Shown piece by piece: positions 38,717-49,089 of a DNA stretch of 64,000 bases (the first letter of the stretch is position 1; every line of letters begins with the position of its first letter). The notes under the pieces are model-generated. The model was not told where the DNA came from and made no database searches. It saw nothing but the letters and a program-made list of their open reading frames with translations. Location of the stretch: contig CM025849.1 of the NCBI GenBank assembly GCA_003952965.2, forward strand, positions 16,460,493 through 16,524,492, given 5' to 3'. The stretch is from Morella rubra. Taxonomy: Eukaryota; Streptophyta; Magnoliopsida; Fagales; Myricaceae. The position numbers and the translations under genes are program-made.

Positions 38717-39588
38717 AACCCAATAATCCAATTCATAAGCCCTGACCTCCAATCTCCATATAATTAATTTCATTCATATTTTATAAAATAAAAAAATATA
38801 TATTGAGTCTAAGTCACTGACCTGAACAGCAATGCAAAACCAACACAATTGAATTATTTCGTAAATTTCTAACGGGGAGAGTTGAAATTCACGAAATTAA
38901 AAGGGGAGGACATTTGAAGTGAGAATGGGAGGTGGGAGGTGCTGAAATTGGCTGAGGGGGCGGGGGGGGGGGGAGCTGAAACTAGTGGAGGGGGCGGGGG
39001 GGTTCCGCTGGGGGTGTTGAAGCTCACGGACGGGGCTGGGGGTGGGCTGAAACTCACGTGGAAAGAGGGCGGCCGGGGGGGGGGGGGTGACACTCACGGA
39101 GGGGGCCTGAAAATCGTGGAGGAGGAGGGGGGTGATGAAATTTTCGGAGGGGGCCGGGGAGGGGCAGAAATCACGAGATGGGGGGGAGGGTGGGAGGTGA
39201 AATCGCGTGAGGGGGGCGGGGGGAGGGCAACGGTGGTGATTTGGGGGGGGTGGAGGGCACTGTTGAAATGCCGAACGGAGGGAGGGAACTTCTAAATACG
39301 CAGGGGGGGAGAAGAAAGGGGGGGGGCGTGGGATGGGTGAAGAATTTGCCCTAAACACGCGTTTCATTAAGTCTATAGCGGCGGTCACTGACCGTTGCTA
39401 TAGTGATCGCCGCTATATCAACCGTTGCTACTTTGGTCTATAGCGGCGGTTGTTGACCGCCGCTAGATGTTTATTTTTTGGTTGCGGTTGAGGTAAACCG
39501 CCGATATATAGGGTATATAGCAGCGGTTTTTTTGGTGACCGCCAGCTAAAATGAAACCGCCGCTGTAGACCCTGTTTTTTTAGTAGTG
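38717..39588. mobile_element. CACTA 3' end, copy A
   Basis: This copy contains an AAGCCCTGACCTCCAATCTC block, a poly-G-rich minisatellite, then TATAGCGGCGGT-type subterminal repeats in both orientations. It ends TTTTTTTAGTAGTG, the inverse of CACTACTAAAAAAA. A tandem second copy follows with no unrelated sequence in between. Confidence 0.8.
38929..39320 (+). repeat. G-rich minisatellite, G-quadruplex potential (copy A)
   Basis: Units such as GCTGAAACTCACG followed by runs of 4 to 11 G and GGCC recur every 30-50 bp. Many G-runs of three or more lie within short loops, giving clear G-quadruplex-forming potential on the plus strand. The long homopolymer runs are also likely to carry sequencing error. 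Confidence 0.8.
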
Positions 39589-40523
39589 AACCAATTAACC
39601 AAATCGGTAAGCCCTGACCTCCAATCTCCATGTAATTAATTTCATTCATATTTTGTAAAATACTAAAATATACATTGAGTCTGAGTCATTGACCTGAACA
39701 GCAATGCAAAACCAACACAGATGAATTATTTCATGAATTTCAAATGGGGGGAGTTGAAATTCACGAAATTAAAAGAGGAGGACATTTGAAGTGCGAATAG
39801 GAGATGGGAGGCGCTGAAATTGGCTGAAGGGGCGGTGGGGGTGACGCTCACGGAGGGGGCGTTGGGGGGCCTGAAAACTCGTGGAGGGGGAGGGGGGGCT
39901 GAAATTCTCAGTTATGGAGGGGGCCTCGGGAGGGGCTGAAATCAACGAGAGGGGGGGGAGGGCGGAAGGTGAAATCGAGTGAAGGGGGGACTGTTGAATC
40001 AAGAGAAGGGGGCGCTGGGAGAGAACTTGGTAGCTGAGGGGGGAGGGGTATTTTTCCAGCGGTGGGTGATGGGGCAGGGGGGGGCTGTTGAAATGGCGAA
40101 TGGGGAAGGGGGGATCTGAAATTGCGAAGGGGGGAAGAGGGGGGGGGGGGGGGGAAGAGAGAAGGGGGCGCAAGATGGAAAAAAAAAAAACCAAAATGCG
40201 CGTTTCATTAAGTCTATAGCGGCGGTCAGTGACCGCCGCTATAGACTTACTTAGCTGCGGTTTTAACAAAACGGTCGCTACATGTCATCTATAGCGGCGG
40301 TCACTGACCGCCGCTAAAAAGACCACCGCTGCCATCGGTTGCCATAATAGTGGCAATCTATGACCGCCACTATATCAACCGCTGCTACTTTTGACTTTAA
40401 TAGCGGCGGTTGTGACCAGCATAGGTTTATTTTTGGTCGTTTGAAATAAACCGCCGGTATATAGGGCGGTTTTGATGACTGCCGCTAAAAGGACCGCCGC
40501 TGTAGACCTGTTTTTTTGTAGTA
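39589..40523. mobile_element. CACTA 3' end, copy B (tandem duplicate)
   Basis: This copy repeats the whole order of copy A: the TAAGCCCTGACCTCCAATCT block, TGACCTGAACAGCAATGC, GAGTTGAAATTCACG, a G-rich minisatellite (about 39836-40160), subterminal TATAGCGGCGGT repeats and a TTTTTTTGTAGTAG end. It begins directly at the end of copy A, and its first bases match the internal, not the terminal, part of the element. Confidence 0.8.
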
Positions 40524-40529
40524 GCTGAG

Positions 40530-42015
40530 CTATAATTGGTATCTCTTTACTCTCATCACTCAAGCTATGAAGTAACAGTGTTATTTGTGAGGCTTATGAA
40601 ATTTACCATAAACAAACCTCTTCATTTACCTATCAATGGCAAACCTATTTTGAAGATTTTGTTAATTTTTTCATAGGATACATCCAAGAAAACTTTTATA
40701 CCTTTTGTTCTTTTTTTTTTTCACTGGTTCACAATTACACCTAATCATTCTCAATTTGATTTGATTTTCAAACTCATTATGTCTCAAAAGATTAGCCATT
40801 ATTTGTAGAATTTCTAGAGATAAAATAGTTAAAGCATTATTTCTGTATATTTTAATAGACATGAAAGATTTTCAGATTGAAAGAAAGTTTCAAAGCAAAA
40901 AGTGTAAGAGAGACTTTCTTATTTTCTTATCATAATATACAATTTTGTTATTTTAATTCATGATTTTTCATCTTTGTTAATTTATCAACATGATATGCTT
41001 GTTATACTTTTAACTGCATTTAGTATATGTTAGGTAACAAAAATAATGAATTGAATATCTCAGTTTAGCTATTTCTATATACAATTTCAGATGGTGAATT
41101 AATTTAGGCCCCAAAAAAATTGGCAGAAACTTGCTTGCAACACGAGTCAAGACAATATTATAGATGAACAGGTCAACACAATATCATCTATTAATGAGGA
41201 GAATTGCTGGAGCAATAAGGTGATATTTTAATGGAGTATTAAGAAGCATCATCATCTTCATCACAATCTCTTCAAGTATAAGATATGGGAGGTAATAAGG
41301 TTAATTCAAGTTCAACTTGTTCTCTAAAGATAATACTATATTTGGAAGTTAAGCTTTTCAATTCACGGACAGATTTTAAATCTTGTCTGGATATGAAACC
41401 AGTTCGATTTACTTTCACTGGTAGAAATGGATAATTAGATGTAAGCATGAGCATTTTATTTTGTGCAATTGATCATTAGGATCGCCAAATGTATCACTCG
41501 GCAATTACAGCAGATGAACTAAAATCTCTCGCAATTATTGATAGACGAAAGTTGAAACATGCCCATGTTGTAAACAATTGGTCTCATTTTTATTTGAAAG
41601 TACTAAGCCAATTTCTGGTTCGGATCAACACGTAATTGAAAACAAGTATCACAAAAGAAAACTAAAGAGTAATAAAGGGAACAACAAATATGGTAATTGG
41701 GTGGGAACAATGCTTTACAGGACGAAGAAATCGTTGCGAGAGAGGGCTCACGGCTAGACCTTTTTATGGATCTGGTCCCTTGTCTCATTACACGTCCCAG
41801 GTGTTTAATATCATCGTTATATCCGATGTTTTGCAAGCAGGCTGGCGTCCGGTTATCCTCGTATCAAATAAAATATTTTTTTTTAAAAAAATTAAGTAAA
41901 CTTTTTCAAGCTATTTACATTTCTTAAATAAGTGATCTTGTTATTATCACATATCATGGAAGTAAATGAAAATGGTTACTCCATCAATTATTAGGGTACT
42001 CACAGTACTTTGCAC
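40530..42015. other. Intergenic, mostly featureless
   Basis: AT-rich DNA. The only notable segment is 41690-41860, which is distantly similar to 44930-45060 (see the separate entry). No gene is recognised. Confidence 0.5.
41690..41860 (+). other. Diverged duplicated segment, copy 1
   Basis: It shares GCTCACGGC-GAGACCTTT and the following CACGT...GTGTTxAT...TCATC pattern with 44930-45060. Read on the plus strand both could encode SRxDL...LVxC...PR-like peptides, suggesting relics of one gene or repeat. The product is not recognised. Confidence 0.4.
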
Positions 42016-42019
42016 TTCA

Positions 42020-42582
42020 AATCTAGAAGTGAGTATCAGAACACATGGAATAGAAATGACATATTACGTTTCTAGTTTTAGTACTGATTAATAGAAGTTC
42101 CGGTTTCATTCCGATAAATATTAAAATGGAACCAGAATTTTCAGGGGCCGAAACCAAAAATTCGATTTCATTTGAACTTTTTTGGCTATATTTTTTGGGC
42201 CTAAATTTTGTACAAGTTATTTTGTTATTTATCATAAGTTAATAATAAATATAATCTAAAATAAACATTCATCCAAAATCTAAAATAAAATTACATGGTA
42301 AAATTATGGATATCAAAAAAATTTTGAGCCCTATTTTAAAATTAAACATTGTTCATACTATCAAAAATAAAATAAACCCTCATCAAAATTTAAAATAAAA
42401 TTACAAAATTTTGAACTATATACTTTTTTAAAAAAAAAAAAATCCGAAACTAAAAATTCCGGCTAGTTCCTATTTCAAAAAATGCAAAAGGTTCATTCCA
42501 ATTCCGAAATGTGTCAAAATCAAAACCGAAATTACAGTACCGGAATTAGAACTTGAAATTCCAATTTTGCCCACTCACTCAA
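42020..42582. mobile_element. Decayed non-autonomous hAT-like element
   Basis: Inverted GTACCGGAATTAGAAC / TTCTAGTTTTAGTACTG and GGAATTTC-like words resemble the intact element at 30160-31257. The borders are approximate and the target duplication is not clear. Confidence 0.45.
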
Positions 42583-43124
42583 ATGATTTTTTCCTAAATT
42601 AAACCTAACTCCTTCCCCGTTTTCCAATTCTTTCATCAGCATCTCTGTCTCTCTCAGCTGTCTCTCTGGCCCCCTTTCTTCTTTGTGTCATTTGGTTTTT
42701 TTTTTTCTTAAGTTTTGGTTGCAATATTCAGTCGGCGATTTGAAAGTCTCTATTGCTATTGAAATTTTTGCTACGATTTGATGATATATGTTGTGTGGAT
42801 GCACAGCCCTACTTTAAGCAAGGGATGTGTACTGGGGAAAGGCCACCCATGCTACATTGGGTCAGAAGTGGATCCGCTACCCGTTACGGCGAAGGAGTAG
42901 GCCCCTTGTACGCCATACCCAAAGCACAGTTTGATTCGGAGAGAGGAAGGCCCCTCCCATCACATCCCGTTACACTCAAAGGAGGTGGATCATATCCTCT
43001 GCACTCCTCTTCTGAGGTGACACCGACAGAACCTGCTCTTCTCTTCTTTCATTGTTTTAGAACAGGGGACTCTTTTCTTTTCATTTTTCCGACTATGACA
43101 TTTTCTTTTATGTTTTTAATTTAA

Positions 43125-43615
43125 ACTGTTTAGTAAAATTTACAAATAACACACTAAGTTTTAACGTCTATTTAAAAAACCCATTAAATTTTAAAATTTT
43201 TTTAAAAAAACTCACTCGATTTATCATTTTAGTACAGAAACTCACTAGATCTAACACAATTCATTTAAAAGAAAGGATCAGCTTTCACGGTGGAAGGGGA
43301 AAATTTCCCCTCTAGCCGTCGGGGGAGGAGGAACTCCCCCTCCACCCATGGCCACCCAAAACTAGGCTGCCAAAGGTGGAGGGGGAGGGGATTCTAGATC
43401 TTTTAAAAAAAACACTTGTTGTAATCAATTTTTTTAAAATATTTATATTTATTTTAATAACATGTGTTACATTGTGGTCGGGCAAGATAAATTTTCATTT
43501 AAACAAGTCTAATGTGAATTTCAATACCAAAATGACAAATTGAGTGAACTTTTTAAAACCCAATGAATTTTTAAAAAAGGCCCTAAAATGTAATGTGTTA
43601 TTTGTAAATTTTCCC
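43125..43615. mobile_element. MITE, about 490 bp
   Basis: The left AAAATTTACAAATAACACA and the right TGTGTTATTTGTAAATTTT are inverted copies. TTAATTTAA occurs at 43116-43124 and again at 43616-43624 as a candidate 9-bp target duplication. The GC-rich centre has a GGGGGAGGAGG / CTCCCCCTCC hairpin-like segment. Confidence 0.65.
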
Positions 43616-43662
43616 TTAATTTAAGGCCAGAAACTTTCCATTATGCAAGCACATGCACACCT

Positions 43663-44295
43663 GAGTTGGCACTTCTAGGTACCCGTACGAGGGACCAAAC
43701 AGAGCGTTGTGCTAAAATTAGTAGTTGAGAGAAGACAAACGCGTTAACAAGTTCAAATCTTTGAGAGGGACAAGAATCCCCTACAATTCAATTCAAAGAA
43801 AGAGTGAGAGAATGGTGAATTCTGCTCTGGACCCACACTTGCCTGAACAGCACCCACATGCTTGAGCAAGGGTGGACCCGAGCAAGACCCACCACTCTTT
43901 CTCCAAATTGCATATGCAATTTAATCACCCGAGAGTTGACACTTCTAAGTACCCGTACAAGGAACCAAACAGAGCATTGTGCTAAAATTAGTAGCTGAGA
44001 GAAGACAAACGCGTCAACAAGTTCAAATCTTTGAGAGGGACAAGAATCCCCTGCAATTTGATCACGGGCCCAAGTAGGGCAATTCAGAGAAAGAGTGAGA
44101 GAATGGTGAGTCTCACTTGAGACCCACACCTACCCAAACAACACTCACATGCCTTAGCAAGAGTGAGTGAGAGAATGGTGAGTCTCACTTGAGACCTACA
44201 CCTACCCAAACAACACTCACATGCCTTAGCAAGAGTGGGTCCGAACAAGACCCACCCCTCTCTCTCCAAATTGCATCTACAATTCAATCACCCGA
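43663..44295. repeat. 270-bp tandem duplication with nested 66-bp duplication
   Basis: Copy 1 (43663-43932) and copy 2 (from 43933) both start GAGTTG(G/A)CACTTCTA and end near AATCACCCGA. They share AGAGAAGACAAACGCGT and TTTGAGAGGGACAAGAATCC. Inside copy 2 a 66-bp stretch from GAGTGAGAGAATGGTGAGTC is repeated at once (about 44093-44158 and 44159-44230). No coding function is recognised. Confidence 0.85.
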
Positions 44296-44929
44296 ATTGC
44301 AACGAGACATATTCAATTTTGATCGGTTAGTTAAATTATCTATATTTAAGTTTAAATACCCAAAATTTAATATAAAACTTTAATTCAGCTTTTCTCATCA
44401 AATTGCAATATATGTATTCCCACTAATAACGTTTTCCTTATTTCGGCCAAGTTTATTTTTACGTTAGGCAGTGTATCCCTAATATAATGTTTACCAAAGA
44501 GTCGAAAACATTAGTAGAAAATCTATTAAATATTTGGAAAACTCCTTTATAGCCCAAATTTTGGGGTAACTTGACATCTTTTGGGCAATTCTCAGATTTT
44601 GGCACAGCAAATGTGTGTGGTGTTTCCAGGATCAAATGGCATTGCAAGATCCATCGATCAGGATAAGCCACACTTCTCAATATAGCGTCCAAGCCATTAC
44701 ATCAGGAGGAACTATTTTATCCTCCAGAATTGGTAATGGACGCAAATGGCACATACAATACGCCAAATTGACCTCAAAATCTACAAAACATATAATTGAT
44801 CTCATTTTCATTAAGCTCCCATATGAAAAATTTCCAAGACAATCCATCATTCATATGACGTGCAATTTGCAAAGAAGTGAAACGAAAAGAAGGAATAAAC
44901 AGAGCACCAAAATGGTAACATTGTTGATT

Positions 44930-45060
44930 GGGAACATTGCTCAGTGGAAGGAGAAGTCGTTAATAAAATGAGCTCACGGCGAGACCTTTCAGCTCTCGTC
45001 CACTGCCCAAAACACATTCCACGTGTTCATCCTCATCACAGCATCTGTTCCTCAAAATTT
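44930..45060 (+). other. Diverged duplicated segment, copy 2
   Basis: Counterpart of 41690-41860: GAGCTCACGGCGAGACCTTT, then CCACGTGTTCATCCTCATC. It precedes a possible minus-strand leader region. The product is not recognised. Confidence 0.4.
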
Positions 45061-45808
45061 TAGAAATTAAAAATTATAGAATAAAAAGAAACCACTGACA
45101 CTAATATACTGAAACTACAAAATCAGGGCTTCAGTGTGTGTAACATTCAGATCATTGACATTAAAATCTCACTGAAATCCGCTAAGATAATTGTGGTATC
45201 ATCATAAGCCCCCATTTCAAATCGTCAATCTACGAACGCAACAGCAACAATCGGACAGAAACTAGCAACATAAATTTGATTTAGGCTTTTGAGAGTTCAT
45301 AGAGAAGAGAGAGTGAGGTGGGTGGTTTGGTAGAAGCCTTTTCCCTTCCTCTGAATCCACAACTTAAACAGAGAAACAGAAGGAGAGAAAAGGGCTTCCA
45401 CCAAAATACCCTACGCTTCGCTGAAATCACCGAACTCTGTGGCCTATAGATAATCAATCTACAAACCCAACAATCCCAAACACAAAAGCGGATGGAGAAA
45501 AAGAGGGCGCAGATAGGAAATTAGAGGGATTGTGAAGATTAAGTGCTCAGACAGCCAAGGGTTTGTCAATCAGATTCAGGGTGCAAGACCCAGATCAGAA
45601 ACTCTAGTCCACAAAATAGCCTCATCACCGCACTCGATTCAAGTATCCAACAGACAAAAAGAGAGAAGCGAAAGAGAGTCCTAAGGAAGAAGAAGACTCC
45701 TAAGGAAGAAGAAGAGAAATAAAAAGACCTGAGCAGACTATAAGGCGCCTGCGTGAAACAGGCGGAGCACGAAGAGATGCGAGTTGGGCATGCTCCTTGT
45801 TTCACATT

Positions 45809-45816
45809 TATAGGGA
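45809..45816 (-). promoter_or_regulatory. Possible TATA box of a minus-strand transcription unit
   Basis: CTCCCTATAAATGTG reads on the minus strand. Downstream (45780 towards 45280) lies a leader-like CT-rich region with TTCTTCTTCTTCC and CTCTCTTCTC. No coding sequence follows that I can identify, so this may be a promoter of a relic, a non-coding RNA or nothing. Confidence 0.25.
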
Positions 45817-46744
45817 GTGCCGAGCGGCAGTGTTCGGCACGGATGGAAATTAGGGTTTGGGTTGTTTTGAGGTTTCGCAGGCGGCCTAAGCCTGATGAAA
45901 TAAAAGTGATTGGGGTTTAAGGGGCTCCATTGAATGCGGGCTGGACCGAGATAAGGTATTGGCTAGTGTGGGCGTCTAGATTTAGGCCTGACAAATTTAA
46001 TTGTTGCCAGCCCATTGTAGTCCAAACAATGGAAGTGTGACCCAATAACCTGTTTTGCACATTGTCATGCGAGAATTTACGGATACGATTGTTTTGACGT
46101 TCGTTTTCGCAACCTTTTTTCATCAATTTTAATAGTTTTTTTTTATAAATTTTAATAACTTTTATAAATCTAACAATTTTTAAGACACGTTTTAAAAATT
46201 TAATAATTTTTAACAAATTTTTATCGATTCTAAAAAAAACTCTACCTCTTAAAAACATAAACACAAAAAATATTTTCAAAATCAAACTAAACATAGCTCT
46301 AGAGACCTGAACGCCTTGCCAAAATTTTCTCTATAAGAAACAAATTCAGAGAATAAAAATGACCAACAATTAATCAAACACCACGATGGCAAAAATCACC
46401 AAGGATCATGCTCAATTTTACATAATTAAAATAGGAATATAAGTTCTCTAGAATTTTTATTGTATGTTTTCTATCATATGGATTTTGGAATATGCACTAA
46501 AAATGATTTGCAAAGAAAATTACTTGGACAATATTGTAAAAGAAAAATTGCAAACGGAGAAACAGATAATGATGTTCTCCGATTTACTGTTGCCAAAAGC
46601 TAAAACGTACGAATCTTTATATATTGAATTTGTCTATTTTAATCAGTAAGTAATGTGGGGCCCAAGAGCAGCCTGTTACATCTTTTTCTCGTCAGATTAA
46701 TTTATGCCAATTATGAGCTTCAAATTAGAATAGAACAGAAAACC

Positions 46745-46930
46745 CTCGCATTTTTAATTTGTAGCCGTGGGCAGAGAAAGTGAAAACAACGTTGGAATTG
46801 GCATAATTGTGGGCGATGGTGATTAAGTTGAATAGGTTTCCTGATTGAACAACCGCAATTTGTGTTAAATAATCACTAGGATGCGCTGCTGTTATGTCAA
46901 TTTCAAGAGACGGCTCCACCCCAGTGGACT
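46745..46930 (-). repeat. Duplicated segment upstream of peroxidase stop, copy 1
   Basis: The segment shares AGAGAAAGTGAAAACAACGT, GGTGATTAAGTTGAATAGGT and CGGCTCCACCCCAGT with copy 2 at 47187-47325. On the minus strand it reads open as GVEPSLEIDITAAHPSDYL... This looks protein-like, but I do not recognise it. Confidence 0.7.
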
Positions 46931-47186
46931 TGCTGGAAACAACCATGCGATAGGAACCGTACGTTTTGTGAGAGAGTATTTGCTAAAAATGGAAAGCCGA
47001 GACTGGAGCCTCGTCACACAAATTGCATCATAACAAGGAAATCCAGAGGGCTAGAGCATATAGAGCGAAGTAAAGAGCATCATGGTTACCATCTTTAAGA
47101 GGAACTGTACGTTTTGACAATGAGAGAGTATTTGCTAAAAATGGAAAGCCCGACGTGTCTTCGAAAGAATGTAGCATTTTTTATGT

Positions 47187-47325
47187 AGCCGCTGGCCAGA
47201 GAAAGTGAAAACAACGTTGGACATAATTCGATGGTGATTAAGTTGAATAGGTTTCCTGATCGAATTTGTGTTAAATAATCACTAGGATATGTCAATTTCA
47301 AGGACGGCTCCACCCCAGTCCCAAC
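47187..47325 (-). repeat. Duplicated segment, copy 2 (shortened)
   Basis: Same order of blocks as 46745-46930 with several small deletions (for example in the AATTGGCATAATTGTGGG part). The preceding AGAGAGTATTTGCTAAAAAT block is also duplicated (46971 and 47124), so the full repeat unit is about 380 bp. Confidence 0.7.
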
Positions 47326-47642
47326 CCATATTGAGTGCTAGAGCATAGGAACCGTAGTTCATGGATCAACATAAAAAAAGATAACAAGGAAATCAAGAAG
47401 TAAGTTCATGAGCATCAAGGTCAAAAAGCCCTGTACAAACTACATCGCAAAGACTAGCAAAGAAAATTTATTCATTCAAGTTTTCTCTTGAACAGAACCA
47501 CTTGAACCAGGCCCTATTTATTCCCACGCAAGTAGGAAATAAACCACACGAACAATTCGATACATACATGACCAAGAATATTAACGGACCGAGCAAAGAG
47601 AAAAAGGTTCATGGAAAAGAAGAAATTAAGAAAAAGGACTGA

Positions 47643-48966
47643 TCAGCTATTCACCACCGCACAGTGCTTTCTGATCTGGCCCGCTGCTCCGGTCTTAACA
47701 CTGATCCGACCCATTTTCTCCATGGACAGGGCGAATTCAGCATAGAAATTTTTAAGCGGTCCTTGAAGCAGTTGGGTGACATAAGACTTGGTAGTGGGGT
47801 TGGTTGTTAAAGCAGCATCTGATTGGAATAGACCCCTTCGCTTTAGTAGGAGAGTGTAGTAGCTAAGATCAAATGTTCTGAAGCTTCCAGGGTCCATCTC
47901 AACGATGGTCACATTATCGTTGGGCTTTGTGCACTTTCTTGTCTTTAGATTGGCAGCATATTCACTGTCCAGAGCTGGGTCCTGATCACCCTTCCCAGTG
48001 AAGTTATACAGTCGGTTAGTGAACGACGAACAGTGAGAGACACCAATGGTGTGGGCACCTGGAGCAATTTGGCTCATTGGATTAGTTCCATTTAACTGCG
48101 TATTTATCGGACAGAAAAGTGCTAGGAAGTTAATGAAGGGACTATGTTCGGCTTACCGGAGAGCAAGACCAAGTCTTTTAAGTCGAGACCCTGGTTGGCA
48201 AACAGTGTTTGGAGAGTAGTGAAATTGCTGAATGGAGATGGAATGTTGGCCAAGGCTTCTGAGAACCTGGAGATCGTCCCATCTCTTCGACCGGTCGGAA
48301 CTCTCCAAAATGGACCTCCCTGTCACAGACATAAGACAGACACAAGAAGTAAATAATCCATTTTTCCACTCTTCAAGAGAAAGTCTAAAGAGGATTGTTT
48401 TTATTTTTGAGTCCCTACTGTGGCTACTATGGAATCTCTTGCAACCAAAGCAATGGTGTCTGCGCAAGAGACTATGCCTGGGCATTCGGCTTCAAGAAGG
48501 CTCTTCACTCTGTCAATGAAGTCAAAACCTCGGATTGTTAAATTTGGAGGAGCAACCTTTTCAGCTTGGTTGTTCGCCGTTGAGTTCACAAGCACAGATG
48601 CATCACAACCCTGGATTAATTAGGCAGAACAATGATTTAACGAGATGGAAGTACAAATTATGACAATATCTATGCGTGCATTCAATTTCTCAATGCAGAA
48701 GAGCAAAAGCATAGTATAGAATGAAAAAAGTTGATGCGTAAGGAGCGGACACGAACCCTGACGAAGCAGTCATGGAAGTGCATCCTTATCAGGGCAGCTG
48801 CCAATGATGGAGCATTATGGATGTGCTCGTTAACAAAGTTTTGAATAATCTTCTCAGCTCTTGGGCAGCTCTTAGAGTAAAAACCCAGCTGCAATTGAGC
48901 TTGTGTCGAGGCTACAAATCCTAAAAGGCCGAATATTATAATTGCAAGATAGCTTACCCTCCCCAT
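47643..48966 (-). CDS. Secreted class III peroxidase (PRX3/PRX39-like), complete
   Basis: This is a haem peroxidase of the plant secretory pathway that uses H2O2 to oxidise phenolics in cell wall or apoplast. The four minus-strand exons are 48757-48966, 48419-48610, 48157-48319 and 47643-48058. They have GT/AG borders and the 192-bp exon 2 typical of the family, giving 326 aa. The signal peptide is MGRVSYLAIIIFGLLGFVAS up to about residue 23. The distal motif RMHFHDCFVRGCD has R61 and H65; the proximal motif LSGAHTIGVSHC has H191. Conserved cysteines include C34, C67, C72, C113 and C119. The C-terminus is RKHCAVVNS. MDPGSFRTFDLSYY and RRGLFQSDAALTT place it with Arabidopsis Peroxidase 3/39 relatives. 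An in-frame upstream ATG at 49041 would add about 25 residues ahead of the signal peptide, so the 48966 start is preferred. Confidence 0.96.
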
Positions 48967-49079
48967 TTTTGTGTCTGGGTTACTGTACTTACAGGAAACC
49001 ATAAAGATCACAGTTACTTTCTTTGGAGGAAGCAGCTTCAACGTACGTCCTTTTTTATTCCAAAACCAGCTGGGAGGGG

Positions 49080-49086
49080 ATTTATA
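49080..49086 (-). promoter_or_regulatory. TATA box of the peroxidase gene
   Basis: TATAAAT within GGTTATAAATCCCC on the minus strand, about 115 bp before the chosen start codon. This spacing suits a plant TATA box with a short leader. Confidence 0.6.
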
Positions 49087-49089
49087 ACC

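Noticed and set aside
38897-39388. 163-aa proline-rich minus-strand open frame (extensin-like)
   Set aside because: It is the complement of the G-rich CACTA minisatellite; the frame is open because of composition and ends in subterminal repeats.
39769-40269. 166-aa proline-rich minus-strand open frame
   Set aside because: Same cause in the duplicated CACTA end; it is not conserved at the codon level with the first copy.
42753-43124. 123-aa plus-strand open frame near CT-rich DNA
   Set aside because: Not recognisable as any domain, no splice context, and its end lies at a MITE border; kept out for lack of support.
45000-45060. C/D-box snoRNA-like signals (GTGATGAG ... CTGA) on the minus strand
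   Set aside because: No terminal stem, no paired C'/D' boxes, and the boxes are not kept in the related segment at 41690-41860.
48966-49041. Upstream in-frame ATG giving a 25-residue longer peroxidase
   Set aside because: The extension precedes a typical signal peptide and lies close to the TATA box; the downstream ATG matches family N-termini better.
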